From contig NZ_JACJQN010000001.1 of NCBI RefSeq assembly GCF_014696675.1, forward strand, positions 558,001 through 622,000: a DNA stretch of 64,000 nt, written 5' to 3'. The first letter of the stretch is position 1; every line of letters begins with the position of its first letter. Positions 46,852 to 56,276 of this stretch are shown here, in pieces. The notes beneath the pieces are model-generated. The model was not told where the DNA came from. It did no database searches and saw only the letters and a program-made list of their open reading frames with translations. Both the position numbers and the translations under genes were made by a program. Source of the DNA: Phormidium tenue FACHB-1052. GTDB taxonomy: Bacteria; Cyanobacteriota; Cyanobacteriia; Phormidesmidales; Phormidesmidaceae.

Positions 46852-47838
46852 ATGGCACGCTATCGACACAACTTGCCCCAGCTGTCCGATCACCTATTCT
46901 TAGCTGACGGTGGCATCGAAACTACGCTGATCTTCCACAACGGCTTTGATCTGCCCTACTTTGCCGCCTTTGACCTGTTGCGCCACACCGAGGGCCAGCA
47001 GGCGCTAGACAACTACTTTCGCACCTATGCCGCTCTGGCCGCCGAAAACCAGGTGGGTCTGGTTCTCGAGAGCGCTACCTGGCGCGCCAGTGCCGACTGG
47101 GCTGCCAAACTGGGCTACACGCCCGAAGACCTAACCCAGGTACAGTATCAGGCCATTCAACTGCTAGAGGCCGTGCGCAGCCAGTACGACACCGAGCGAT
47201 CGCCCATTGTCATCAGCGGCTGCATCGGCCCCCAGGGCGATGGCTATAATCCCGAGAGCTTTCTGACTGCGGAGGAAGCTCAGGTTTACCACCAGCCACA
47301 GATCGCGGCGTTTCGCGATACCGAGGCCGACCTGGTGACGGCCATTACGATGACCTACGTACAAGAGGCGTTGGGTATTACCCGCGCCGCCCAGGCGGTC
47401 GAGATGCCTGTAGTGATTTCCTTTACGGTGGAGACCGATGGCCGTTTGCCCTCGGGGCAGGCGTTGGGGGATGCGATCGCCCAGGTCGATGCTGCTACCG
47501 ACAATGGCCCAGCCTACTACATGATCAACTGTGCCCACCCCAGCCACTTTGCCCACATTCTCGCTACGGACGAACCTTGGCTCAAGCGCATTCGCGGCCT
47601 GCGGGCCAATGCTTCTACCAAAAGCCATGCCGAACTCGACGAAGCCGAAGACCTCGATGACGGCAACCCCGCAGAACTGGGCCACCAGTATCGCGAGCTC
47701 AAGCAGGCACTGCCCAACCTGAACGTGCTGGGAGGCTGTTGCGGCACCGACGATCGCCACATAGCCGCTATTTGTCAGGCCTGCCTGCCCCTGTGGTGGA
47801 ATCAAGCCGCCGGGGCTGGCCTGTTGCGGCGGATCTGA
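46852..47838 (+). CDS. Homocysteine S-methyltransferase-family protein
   Basis: 328-residue cytosolic enzyme with the BHMT/Hcy-binding fold: LADGGIETTLIFHNGF at the N-terminus, SGCIGPQGDGY, and the zinc ligands in INCAHPSH and the paired Cys of GGCCGTDDRH. These three Cys residues bind zinc that activates the thiol substrate. Start at 46852 is supported by AGGAGG 5 nt upstream. The methyl donor (S-methylmethionine, betaine or other) is not determinable. The gene is convergent with the OsmC gene. Confidence 0.88.
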   Translation: MARYRHNLPQLSDHLFLADGGIETTLIFHNGFDLPYFAAFDLLRHTEGQQALDNYFRTYAALAAENQVGLVLESATWRASADWAAKLGYTPEDLTQVQYQAIQLLEAVRSQYDTERSPIVISGCIGPQGDGYNPESFLTAEEAQVYHQPQIAAFRDTEADLVTAITMTYVQEALGITRAAQAVEMPVVISFTVETDGRLPSGQALGDAIAQVDAATDNGPAYYMINCAHPSHFAHILATDEPWLKRIRGLRANASTKSHAELDEAEDLDDGNPAELGHQYRELKQALPNLNVLGGCCGTDDRHIAAICQACLPLWWNQAAGAGLLRRI

Positions 47839-47903
47839 TTTGCCTACTAGCCGCTTCACGCTCAGCCCCTTGCTGGTCATCCCTGGGTACTGGCGTGCCT
47901 GAC

Positions 47904-48413
47904 TCAGCTGGAACCTGACGAATTAGGACTTCCGTCGGGTTCCAGCTGCACCGATGGCTCACACTGCACTGGAAAGTTCATCGAATTGGCAATAAAACAC
48001 TTTTGATGGGCCTGTTCGTGAAGCTGTGCCGCCAGCACACTGTCGCTCTCGGGCGTAATGGTCACGATAGGCCGAAGCAAAACCTTAGAGAACTGCCCGC
48101 CACCCTCTACCGATTCCATCATGGTGCCGATTGGATAGTCGACGTAGCGGGTGACAATTACCTGGGCCTCAGCGCACAGGTGCAGGTACCACAGCATGTG
48201 GCAGCTCGATAGCGAGGCGACCAGCAGCTCTTCGGGATTGTATTTGGTTTTGTCGCCCCGAAAGACCGGGTCAGCAGAGGCCGCGATCGCCGGTTTGTCG
48301 GCAGCGGTAATGGTGTGGGCGCGATCGTAAGCGCTATAGCTCTGGGTGCCTTGACCGGTGTTGCCCGTCCAGGTCACCTCAACCCGGTAGAGGTGGGGCT
48401 TTGCTTTGGTCAT
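47904..48413 (-). CDS. OsmC-family peroxide-detoxifying protein
   Basis: 169-residue protein from the ATG at 48413, with GAGGA upstream. The two redox-active cysteines expected in the family are Cys71 in SLSSCHMLWYL and Cys139 in AHQKCFIAN; these reduce organic hydroperoxides. The RGDKTKYNPEELL segment is typical of the family N-terminal region. It is 26 bp downstream of a GNAT gene on the same strand, so they are probably co-transcribed. Part of the cell's oxidative-stress defence, inferred from family. Confidence 0.9.
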   Translation of the reverse strand: MTKAKPHLYRVEVTWTGNTGQGTQSYSAYDRAHTITAADKPAIAASADPVFRGDKTKYNPEELLVASLSSCHMLWYLHLCAEAQVIVTRYVDYPIGTMMESVEGGGQFSKVLLRPIVTITPESDSVLAAQLHEQAHQKCFIANSMNFPVQCEPSVQLEPDGSPNSSGSS

Positions 48414-48439
48414 CCTAGTCCTCTGAAAGTTAAGACAGG

Positions 48440-48889
48440 CTACAGATCTAAGGTAAGAATGACACGATCGCGGCACCAAATGCCGTTTTCATAAATTGGC
48501 TCTGGATAGTGGCGCACAAAGTAGTCGCGATCGATCGACTCCATGCGAAAGCCCATTTTTTGGTAAAAGGCCAGCTGCCCAATGCCAGCGGTGCCGGTGC
48601 CTACAATCATGCGCTTGGCTCCCTGCTGACGCGATCGCTCCACAGCCGCCGCCAGCAGCAACTTCCCCAACTTCTTGCCCTGGTGGCTGGGGGCAACGGC
48701 AATATTCATGACTTCGACTACCTGGCGATCGCGCGGCAGCAGAACCACCACAGCAATCACAGACTCCTCCGCCAGCAGCCCCATCACCGTAGATTGATGA
48801 ATGTAGGCTTCGATCAGCGATCGCGACGGATCGGCATCCAGCAGTAGTGGCCAGGGCCATTCTGCTGGGGTGAGATCTTTTACCTGCAT
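48440..48889 (-). CDS. GNAT family N-acetyltransferase
   Basis: 149-residue acetyltransferase. The acetyl-CoA-binding loop is VAPSHQGKKLGKLLL, with LAFYQKMGFRME as the C-terminal FYxxxGF motif. It precedes the OsmC gene by 26 bp and shares its strand. It is smaller than the GNAT at 46071 and not closely related to it. No substrate is suggested by the sequence. Confidence 0.86.
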   Translation of the reverse strand: MQVKDLTPAEWPWPLLLDADPSRSLIEAYIHQSTVMGLLAEESVIAVVVLLPRDRQVVEVMNIAVAPSHQGKKLGKLLLAAAVERSRQQGAKRMIVGTGTAGIGQLAFYQKMGFRMESIDRDYFVRHYPEPIYENGIWCRDRVILTLDL

Positions 48890-48967
48890 AGCCTGTCCAA
48901 CCGTGGGTGGGCCAATGTATCTAGCAACCGTGAAGAACGAAAACCCACCATTAGGATAGCCCTCAGC

Positions 48968-48998
48968 AAAAAAGGGCGTCCCATGGGACGCCCTTTTT
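48968..48998. terminator. Strong bidirectional terminator downstream of petE
   Basis: A perfect 20-nt palindrome, GGGCGTCCC-AT-GGGACGCCC (48974-48993), is flanked by six A on the left and five T on the right. It lies 49 bp after the petE stop and upstream of the GNAT gene, so it isolates the highly expressed plastocyanin transcript. Confidence 0.88.
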
Positions 48999-49046
48999 CA
49001 CAACTATTGTTAAGCCTGAGGCCTTAAGCACCTCAGAGTCAAAAGA

Positions 49047-49463
49047 CTAGTTCTCTAGAATGACCTTGGCTACCATGCCAGCGCCACGGTGGGGAGCGCA
49101 GTAGTAGGTGTAGGTACCAGCAGGCATGTCGCTGGTAAAGGTGGTGGCGTAGTTCTCGCCAGGGGCAAAGGTCAGCTGGGTGTGGGAAATGCTGTCGGCC
49201 AGAGCCTTGTCGCCGGGCACACCAGCAGCGTCAAACACGACGTTGTGGGGGGCCATTTTGTTGTTGACCCAGGTCACGGTGTCGCCGGGCTTAACGGTGA
49301 CGGTGCTAGGTTCAAACACCAGCAGACCCGCATCAGAACCCATTTTCACATCATAGTTGGTGGCCGCAGCGGGGGCAGAGGCCAGGGTGAGAGTACCCAC
49401 CACTAAAAGAGCAGACAGAATAACCAAGCCCAAACGCTGGGCGGCGCGGAATACACGTTGCAT
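49047..49463 (-). CDS. petE: Plastocyanin precursor
   Basis: Thylakoid-lumen copper protein that carries electrons from cytochrome b6f to photosystem I. The 138-residue precursor has a signal peptide (about 1-35) cleaved near APAAA. The copper ligands are His73, Cys122, His125 and Met130, in PHNVVF and [12 protein letters not shown] terminator follows at 48968-48998. psbV is the next gene upstream on the same strand, with 220 bp between; petE/psbV proximity also occurs in Anabaena and suggests conserved synteny. Copper-dependent regulation is known in other cyanobacteria, but no site is recognised here. Confidence 0.97.
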   Translation of the reverse strand: MQRVFRAAQRLGLVILSALLVVGTLTLASAPAAATNYDVKMGSDAGLLVFEPSTVTVKPGDTVTWVNNKMAPHNVVFDAAGVPGDKALADSISHTQLTFAPGENYATTFTSDMPAGTYTYYCAPHRGAGMVAKVILEN

Positions 49464-49683
49464 AACTACCTCTAAAGCTCGTATCTCTAGTTCAATTAGT
49501 CAGGAAGCCGTTGAACAGCCTTCCTATGGCATATTACCTGCTTTGCGCAGTAACTTGGGGCCTCAACCCTGGAGTAATTGCCGTCCTCGGCAACCGACAA
49601 AACTCTGTGAGCAGAAATCGCAGGTGTACACTCCAGGGCTTAATCATCAAACGATGGAGAAGACCCAAGTAACCTATCCATCC

Positions 49684-50190
49684 CTAGACTTGAGGAGCAG
49701 AGAAGCGGGTCTTACCAGCTCCCCACATGTCGCCAATCACCCTGGGCTGAAGCAAAATATGGCCTGAAATCGCCACGAGATCTTCCTCAGTCAAACTACG
49801 CATTTTCGGGAAGATATCAGCACTCTTTTTGCTGGGGTGTACCTGAGAAATATCGGTCAGACCGTCGTAGGTCATCGGCTCTTTCAGATAGGCCACCAGG
49901 GATTCAAGGTTATCGCGGGGAGGCAAGGAACCGGCTAGGGAGTCCGGATCAAGGCCAACGGTGGGGTTGGTTTTGGTGATCCCCCCGACGTGGCAGGTGC
50001 CACAGGCGTAGTTAAACTGGCGACGGCCACGGGTTACCTGCTCCAAAGACAGCACATAAGTGTCCCCTGCGGGATTGAGCTGTACAGTACGGGTGGCTTC
50101 ATCTAGCTCAGCCGCGACAGCGTCTCCCATGACCAGGTGGCTGACAAAGAAGAGTGCGACCGCAACTAGCCAAATGCATCTCTTCAACAT
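49684..50190 (-). CDS. psbV: Photosystem II extrinsic cytochrome c550 (PsbV)
   Basis: Stabilises the oxygen-evolving manganese cluster on the lumenal side of photosystem II. 168 residues from the ATG at 50190, with a signal peptide (about 1-27, ending near AVAAE). Haem attachment is CGTCH (63-67) and the second axial His is in SGHILLQPRVIG. The mature core is typical: GGITKTNPTVGLDPDS, LVAYLKEPMTYDGLTDIS. The tail is odd: instead of the usual short GGGKIYY-type end it reads GAGKTRFSAPQV. Petrology of the tail cannot be verified here. It is followed by petE and preceded by accD on the same strand. Confidence 0.93.
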   Translation of the reverse strand: MLKRCIWLVAVALFFVSHLVMGDAVAAELDEATRTVQLNPAGDTYVLSLEQVTRGRRQFNYACGTCHVGGITKTNPTVGLDPDSLAGSLPPRDNLESLVAYLKEPMTYDGLTDISQVHPSKKSADIFPKMRSLTEEDLVAISGHILLQPRVIGDMWGAGKTRFSAPQV

Positions 50191-50389
50191 GGTTCTCCTC
50201 GAATGTATAGGGCTTGGGTATGAAATCAACACAGCTATGTTAAGTCCAACTTAGAACCTAGAGTTTCCCATGAGGCAAAACTCCACGTCTGATCTTGGAT
50301 TTAGATGTAATTCAACGGAGTTTTCCCCATTAAATTATTCACGTAATGTCTATCATGCCACCGAAGGGGGCCATTCCCAATGCTCGCCG

Positions 50390-51334
50390 TTATAAATCGA
50401 CGCCAATATGGGTTGGCTCTGCGGCATTGAGGCCGTTGGCCCAGGGGGTGTGGTTATCGACAACAGCGGGGGCAGCGACCGGCTGGTGCAGACGAATGAG
50501 CTGAGCCAAGGTCTGCTTGAGCTGGGTGCGCGGCACGATCGCATCGACAAAGCCGTGGTCGCGCAGGTACTCGGCGGTTTGAAAATTGTCGGGCAGTTTT
50601 TCGCGTAGGGTTTGCTCGACGACGCGGCGACCGGCAAAGCCAATGGTGGCCTTGGGCTCAGCCAAAATGATGTCGCCCAGCATGGCAAAGCTGGCGGTGA
50701 CGCCCCCAGTGGTGGGGTGAGTGAGCACCGGCATGTAGAGCAGTTTGGCTGCCTGGTGCTGCTGAAGCGCGCCCGAAATTTTGGCCATCTGCATCAGGCT
50801 GAGCATGCCTTCCTGCATGCGGGCTCCACCGGAGGCACAGACGATGATCACCGGGCGGCTCGTGGCGGTGCCGCGCTCGATCAAACGGGTGAGTTTTTCA
50901 CCGACCACCGAGCCCATGCTGCCGCCCATGAAGCGAAAGTCCATGACGCCGAGGGCGACGGGCAAGCCGTCTAGTGTGCCGAGGCCGGTTTGCACAGCGT
51001 CGGTGAGTTTGGTTTTGGCCTGGGTATCGCGCAGGCGATCGCCGTAGCCCTTGCGATCCTTAAATTTGAGTGGATCTTGAGGCTGAATGTGAACATCGAG
51101 AGGCTGCCAGGTGTTGGCGTCAATTAGCTGGCGAATGCGCTCGTCGCTAAAGATGCGGTGGTGGTGACCACAGTCGCTACATACCCACTGATTGGTGCGC
51201 AAATCTTTGGTGTAGGTGAGCACGTCGCAGTGTTCACACTTCGTCCAGAGACCGTCGGCAATTTCTCGCTCCTGGCGGTCTTCGCTAATGGGACCTGACT
51301 TACGGCGATTGGCAAACCAGTCAAACAGAGACAT
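50390..51334 (-). CDS. accD: Acetyl-CoA carboxylase carboxyltransferase subunit beta
   Basis: Carboxyltransferase beta subunit that makes malonyl-CoA for fatty acid synthesis together with AccA. 314 residues from the ATG at 51334. The zinc ribbon has Cys33, Cys36, Cys52 and Cys55 ([16 protein letters not shown]). The crotonase-like core includes [15 protein letters not shown] and [11 protein letters not shown], the usual CoA/oxyanion region. It starts the accD-psbV-petE stretch on this strand, though separate transcription is likely given 200-bp gaps. Confidence 0.96.
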   Translation of the reverse strand: MSLFDWFANRRKSGPISEDRQEREIADGLWTKCEHCDVLTYTKDLRTNQWVCSDCGHHHRIFSDERIRQLIDANTWQPLDVHIQPQDPLKFKDRKGYGDRLRDTQAKTKLTDAVQTGLGTLDGLPVALGVMDFRFMGGSMGSVVGEKLTRLIERGTATSRPVIIVCASGGARMQEGMLSLMQMAKISGALQQHQAAKLLYMPVLTHPTTGGVTASFAMLGDIILAEPKATIGFAGRRVVEQTLREKLPDNFQTAEYLRDHGFVDAIVPRTQLKQTLAQLIRLHQPVAAPAVVDNHTPWANGLNAAEPTHIGVDL

Positions 51335-51519
51335 GCGTGGGTTCATCGGCGACAGAACGACCTAAAAGTGTTCGTTTTGAACACAACCCCCATCCTACCG
51401 GGTTTGCTCCTTCTCCGATAGATGGGCTCCGATAGATGGGCTGAGTCAGACGCGGGTTATGAGCGCCGCGACTGGAGCCATGGCAGAACTAGGGCTAAAC
51501 CAAGGTTGCAGCCTGGCCG

Positions 51520-54087
51520 CTACTTTGTCGTCATGACATAGACCCCGTCCCAGTCTTCGGGGGGCGGCTGCACTAAATATTGCCGGGCGCGGCTCAGGTG
51601 CACGGTCACGGCTTTGTCGTGGGGGCGCATCTGCTGGGCCTGCTCAAATAGGCGCAGAGCTTGCTCAAACTGCATAGCGGTGTAGGCGCTGCGGGCCTGG
51701 GCGTAAAGGCCGAGAAAGGCTTCGGTATCGGCGGTGAGCGGGGCGTCACGCTGATCGATCAGTTCATAGATGCCAACGGCGCGCTGTTTGCCTTTAACCT
51801 GGGTGCGGTCTAGCTCGCGGGCCCAAATTCTGTCGGCGCAGAGGGCATAGGTGTACTCGCTGATCACGATGTCGCAGCCATACTCTTTGGTCACCCCCTC
51901 CAGGCGAGAGCTGAGGTTAACTCCGTCGCCGATAACGGTGTATTCCATTTTGCGCTGGGAGCCAATGTTGCCCGAGACGACTTCGCCGGAGCTAACACCA
52001 ATGCCAATGCGAATTTTGGGCTGCCCTAGAGCCCCGCGTTCGTTATTAAACTTAGCTAGCCGTCGCCGCATGTCGAGGGCGCTTTGCACAGCGGCCCAGG
52101 CGTGGTTAGTCAGGGGCAACGGTGCACCAAACACGGCCATCAGCGCGTCGCCAATAAACTTATCGAGGGTGCCCTCAAAATGAAAGACCGACTCCACCAT
52201 GGTTTCGAAGTAGGCGTTGAGCATTTCGACGACTTTGTCGGCTTCCAGGTCTTCGGTCAGGGTGGTGTAGCCGCGAATATCTGAAAAGAGCACCGTGACA
52301 TCTTTGCGCTCGCCTTTCATCAGCAGATCGTCACCTAGGGCCATCACCCGCTCGGCGACACCGGGGGTCATGTAGCGGTAGAGGGTGCTCTTCATCCGCT
52401 TTTCTTGGCTGATATCTTCGAGCACGAGCAGGCCGCCCAGCACACCGCCCTCGGGGTTAGTCAGGGGGTTAACGGTGAGATTGATGCTGCGCTCAATGAT
52501 CTGCACCACCTCTTTGGGTACCGGAGTCCCGGTCGGATCGCCCCAGGGTCGGTAGAGGGCAGGATTGTCGCTGTCGGGCAGGGCCAGCTCAGAGATCGGG
52601 TCTAGCTCAGTGCCAGGGCCAGGGGCGATCGCTACCCGCAAACTCTGCTCCGGCACGTAGTGGCGCGCTCCGGTACTGAGGCTGTCTTGAATGCGACAGC
52701 GCAGGCTCTCAACGGGGATCGCCTCCCACACCGGGCGGTGGAGTAGAGCCGCGCACCAGCGATCGCGAATGGTGCGACTGTGATCGGTGTCTTCGGGGCA
52801 ACCGATTAGCTGGAGGGCAGCATCGTTGATGGTGATAATTCGCCCGTCCATATCGGTGGAAATTACCGCATCGGAGAGGCTTTGTAGAATGTCTTTTTGG
52901 TACTGCTTCTCGACTAAAACGCTCTCAAACAGCTTGGCGTTTTCTAGGGCGACACCGGCCTGAATGTTGAAGGCCCGCATGAAGGCTTCGTCTGAGGTGG
53001 TGAAGGTGCCCTGGGCCTTATTGATTAGCTGGGTGACGGCAATCAGCTTGCCGCCCGAGTCAAATACCGGCATGCAGAGGATATTGCGGGTGCGGTAGCC
53101 GGTGCGTTTGTCGGGTTCGGGGTTGAAGCGGGGATCCTGGTAGGCATCGGGGATATTGAGCAGTTCACCAGTAGTGGCGACATGGCCGACAATGCCGCTG
53201 TTTTTAGGATTGCGCAGCTCCACCATCGATTTGCCATCGGCAGATTTTACCTTTGACCACAGATCGCCGCTCTCATCGTCGATCAGCCAGAGAGTGCTGC
53301 GATCGGCCTGCATGAGCTGACGGGCTTCTCCCATCACAGATTGCAGGGTCTTCTCCAGATCTAAGCTCTGCTCCAGCGACGAGATCGCCTTGAGCAGAGC
53401 AGCCACGCCCTTCTGGTTGCGGGCGGCGATGTAGAACGAGTTGCAGCTTTCGAGAATCACCCCCAGGGATTCGGCAAACTCTTTGAAGTGGCGCTCGTCT
53501 TGCTCGTCGAAGGGGGTGTGGTTGAGCTTGTTGAGCAGCTGCACCACCGCCACAATGTTGTCGGTTTTTTTGCTCAACACCGGCATGCAGAGAATGCTGC
53601 GGGTGCGGTAGCCAGTCTTTTTGTCGTGGGTGGGGTCAAAGCGATCGTCGGCGTAGGCGTCGGGAATATTCAGCGGCAGCACATGGGTAGCCACGTGGCC
53701 CGAGATGCCCTTGCCCATGGGCACGCGAATTTCGAGCGATCGCTCCCCATCCCCCTGGGCAATCTTCGACCACAGCTCCTGCTTTTCCTGATCCACCATA
53801 AAAATGGTGGTGCGCTCAGCCTGAAGAATCTGACCGATCTTGAGGGTAAACGCCTCCAAAATCTGCTCCAGCATGACCTCCAACGACTCGTTGTTGATCA
53901 TGTCGATGGCGCGCAAAAAATGCTCAAACTCCGCCGTAATTTGGTCGAGCAGACTGATGAACTGCGGCGTGGGCAGATCGCGCACCCGGTTAGTGAGAGA
54001 ACTGGTTTGGTTAGCCAGAGACAGCGCGGTGATCATGCTGCGTTGGTTGAAGACCGGCCCCGAAAGGCCATCGATCTGAGGTGCCAT
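51520..54087 (-). CDS. cyaB: CyaB-type adenylate cyclase with tandem GAF and PAS domains
   Basis: 855-residue soluble cyclase, nearly the length of Anabaena CyaB1/CyaB2 (about 860). GAF1 is at about residues 70-220 and GAF2 at about 235-395, both with the N-K...F..DE cyclic-nucleotide-binding motif (NKLNHTPFDEQDE; NKAQGTFTTSDE). A PAS-like domain (about 400-555) and the class III catalytic domain (about 590-770) follow, with VLFSDIRGYTTLTEDL, FIGDALMAVFGAP and EYTVIGDGVNLSSRLEG. A TPR-like tail is present (about 790-840). In Anabaena such GAF pairs bind cAMP and activate the enzyme; the same positive feedback is inferred here. Confidence 0.91.
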   Translation of the reverse strand: MAPQIDGLSGPVFNQRSMITALSLANQTSSLTNRVRDLPTPQFISLLDQITAEFEHFLRAIDMINNESLEVMLEQILEAFTLKIGQILQAERTTIFMVDQEKQELWSKIAQGDGERSLEIRVPMGKGISGHVATHVLPLNIPDAYADDRFDPTHDKKTGYRTRSILCMPVLSKKTDNIVAVVQLLNKLNHTPFDEQDERHFKEFAESLGVILESCNSFYIAARNQKGVAALLKAISSLEQSLDLEKTLQSVMGEARQLMQADRSTLWLIDDESGDLWSKVKSADGKSMVELRNPKNSGIVGHVATTGELLNIPDAYQDPRFNPEPDKRTGYRTRNILCMPVFDSGGKLIAVTQLINKAQGTFTTSDEAFMRAFNIQAGVALENAKLFESVLVEKQYQKDILQSLSDAVISTDMDGRIITINDAALQLIGCPEDTDHSRTIRDRWCAALLHRPVWEAIPVESLRCRIQDSLSTGARHYVPEQSLRVAIAPGPGTELDPISELALPDSDNPALYRPWGDPTGTPVPKEVVQIIERSINLTVNPLTNPEGGVLGGLLVLEDISQEKRMKSTLYRYMTPGVAERVMALGDDLLMKGERKDVTVLFSDIRGYTTLTEDLEADKVVEMLNAYFETMVESVFHFEGTLDKFIGDALMAVFGAPLPLTNHAWAAVQSALDMRRRLAKFNNERGALGQPKIRIGIGVSSGEVVSGNIGSQRKMEYTVIGDGVNLSSRLEGVTKEYGCDIVISEYTYALCADRIWARELDRTQVKGKQRAVGIYELIDQRDAPLTADTEAFLGLYAQARSAYTAMQFEQALRLFEQAQQMRPHDKAVTVHLSRARQYLVQPPPEDWDGVYVMTTK

Positions 54088-54344
54088 GGGAACCCTATTC
54101 AAGCGTGGCAGATGGAAAAACAATGGGCGCAGTCAGCCGCCTGGATAAATTGAGGAACTGTGCAGGCTCATTCCAGAAGCGGCAAATCGACAGGGAAACT
54201 TCTCCCCACAAAACCCTCTCGCCGAGGTATTAGTGAACCTGCTAACACCTCTTACTCTAACCGTATACCCCAGGTCGTAGGACAGAAAGTTGCGATTCGC
54301 ACAGAATGCCCGATCCCTGACTGCGCCTTAACATACCCGGCCTT

Positions 54345-55100
54345 TCAAGCATGCGACACAGTAGTGCCAAAACCATGGGCCAAAAAAGTCACCACCTCTG
54401 CCCAGGCCGCGTCAGTAGCAGCAGGGTCGTAGCGGTAGCCATCGTCGCGCATAAAGGTGTGATTGGCCGGGTAAATCAGGGGTCTATGGTCAACGCCCGC
54501 TGTGGCCAGGGCACTGAGAATCGTTTCGCGACCCTCAGCAGGCACGTGGGGATCTTGATCCCCAAAGATCAGGAGCAGCCGGGCGGTGATGTTGCTCAGG
54601 CGCTCCAGGGTGTCGGCCCGGTCTTTGCCCAACTTGCCGCTGTGAATGCCGGTCGGATAGCAGCACACCGCCGCCCTGACAGCAGGGTTTAGCGCCGCCC
54701 GACAGGCCAAATGGCCCCCGATGCAAAACCCCACTACCCCCAGTTGTCCAGGGGCGACGGCGTCTGAGGTCTGAAGCCAGTGCAGCGCTGCGATCGCATC
54801 GGCATCGTACTGGGCAACCGCCGTCCGGCTAGCAGCATCATTACCCCGCAGACGACCCAGGTCATTCGGTTCAATCACGGTGCCAAGGGGCTCTAGGCGA
54901 TGGAAGATCTCTGGAGCCGCTACGACGTAGCCATATCCGGCCAGGCGATCGGCCAGGCGCAGAATTGGCCCGCCTAGCTGATAAATATCTGAGTAAAACA
55001 AAATGCCGGGATACTGACCAGGTACGACGGGCTCCGCCACATAGAGCCGCATCAGGCTATCATCCACGGTCAAACCCACCTCGCGGCGTTTAATCTGCAT
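54345..55100 (-). CDS. Dienelactone hydrolase-family protein
   Basis: 251-residue alpha/beta hydrolase from the ATG at 55100, with AAGGAG 5 nt upstream. The nucleophile is Cys126 in GFCIGGH, with Asp in IFGDQDPHVPA and His in PANHTFMRDD completing the Cys-Asp-His triad typical of dienelactone hydrolases. Upstream open frame to 55229 lies in a G-rich repeat and is excluded. In cyanobacteria such proteins act on unknown esters or lactones. The gene is divergent from the beta-lactamase-like gene. Confidence 0.88.
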   Translation of the reverse strand: MQIKRREVGLTVDDSLMRLYVAEPVVPGQYPGILFYSDIYQLGGPILRLADRLAGYGYVVAAPEIFHRLEPLGTVIEPNDLGRLRGNDAASRTAVAQYDADAIAALHWLQTSDAVAPGQLGVVGFCIGGHLACRAALNPAVRAAVCCYPTGIHSGKLGKDRADTLERLSNITARLLLIFGDQDPHVPAEGRETILSALATAGVDHRPLIYPANHTFMRDDGYRYDPAATDAAWAEVVTFLAHGFGTTVSHA

Positions 55101-55160
55101 TAGATCTCCTTGAGAAGCACAACTTAGGATTTGGCCAAGCTGAGTTTGATGGGAGTAAGG

Positions 55161-55266
55161 GAGTGGGGGGTGGGGGGTAGGGAGCAAAACCACAACGAGG
55201 TTTCCGCCTTTGTCTGCTCCCGACCCCATCTGAACCCTTTCACTCCCTACCCCCTACCCCTCACTC
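55161..55266. repeat. G-rich imperfect inverted repeat in a divergent promoter region
   Basis: A GAGTGGGGGGTGGGGGGTAGGGAG-type arm (55161-55184; described by its key residues only) is mirrored by a C-rich arm (55241-55266, CTCCCTACCCCCTACCCCTC). The arms are about 24 nt and imperfectly complementary. The run of four G-tracts on the plus strand could form a G-quadruplex. It separates the dienelactone hydrolase and beta-lactamase-like genes. Confidence 0.55.
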
Positions 55267-55337
55267 ATCCACCCATCCACCGCTATGGTGAAGGATGATT
55301 TAATCAACAAGCGGTTACGCAGAACACAAGCACTGGC

Positions 55338-56276
55338 ATGACAACATTTTTTGCCCCCAATCCTGACCTGCAAACCTCCCTGGAAGGAGTGTTAGAGCAG
55401 GTGCGGGCCGAGTTTGCGCTGACGCCGACTCAAATTGCTGTGACCTGGGTGGTCTATGACCGGCCCTACCTCGTCAATACTGGCGGGGCCTTGAGTGCCG
55501 ATGATTTTTGGCAACGCCGTCCTCGGGGAGCCAGCTACCGGGGGGTTGAGCTGGTTTACCCGGCCAGTGTGGTGAAACTGTTTTACCTGGTAGCTGCCCA
55601 CGAGTGGGTAGAGCAGGGCATGATTCCGACGACGACAGAGCTAGATCGGGCACTCAAAGACATGATTGTCGACTCTAGCAATGACGCGACTTCTCTAGTT
55701 GTCGATCTGCTCAGCGGCACAACCAGCGGCCCGGAGCTGCCCCCTGGCCCCTTTGAAACCTGGTGTTACCAGCGCAACATTATCAACCGCTTCTTTCAGT
55801 CGTTGCCGTGGCCTGAGTTGGTGGGGGTCAACCTGAATCAAAAGCCCTGGGGCGATGGCCCCTACGGTCGCGAGCGGACTTTTGTGGGCGAGCATTACGA
55901 GAATCGCAACCGGCTCACCACCGATGCCACGGCCCGGTTGATGCACAGCATTGCGGGCGGAGTGGCGGTGTCGGCGGCGCGATCGCAGACCATGCTCTCC
56001 CTGATGGCGCGCCACCAACCCACTACCCTGCCAGAACCCGGCGAAGAAGACCAGTTCACCGGCTTTTTGGGAGAAGGCCTACCCCAGGGTACTCGGCTCT
56101 ATTCAAAAGCGGGATATACCAGCAAGGTGCGCCACGACGCCGCCTACTTTGAGCTACCCAGCGGCGAACCCGGTCTGTTAGTAGCGTTTATCGAAAGCTC
56201 TGGGCACAGCAAAAATCGACAAATTTTACCTCGGTTGGCCAGTCTCATAGTTCAGCATATGGTGGTCAGTCCGTAG
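55338..56276 (+). CDS. Class A beta-lactamase-like serine hydrolase
   Basis: 312-residue protein of the serine beta-lactamase/penicillin-binding fold. The nucleophile motif S-x-x-K is Ser77-Lys80 (PASVVK). The SxN-type loop is SSND (113-116), and KAG near residue 265 replaces the usual KTG. There is no signal peptide or lipobox, so the protein seems cytoplasmic, unusual for a true beta-lactamase; the Glu166 region is not clearly recognisable. A peptidase or esterase role is as likely as antibiotic hydrolysis. Confidence 0.82.
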   Translation: MTTFFAPNPDLQTSLEGVLEQVRAEFALTPTQIAVTWVVYDRPYLVNTGGALSADDFWQRRPRGASYRGVELVYPASVVKLFYLVAAHEWVEQGMIPTTTELDRALKDMIVDSSNDATSLVVDLLSGTTSGPELPPGPFETWCYQRNIINRFFQSLPWPELVGVNLNQKPWGDGPYGRERTFVGEHYENRNRLTTDATARLMHSIAGGVAVSAARSQTMLSLMARHQPTTLPEPGEEDQFTGFLGEGLPQGTRLYSKAGYTSKVRHDAAYFELPSGEPGLLVAFIESSGHSKNRQILPRLASLIVQHMVVSP

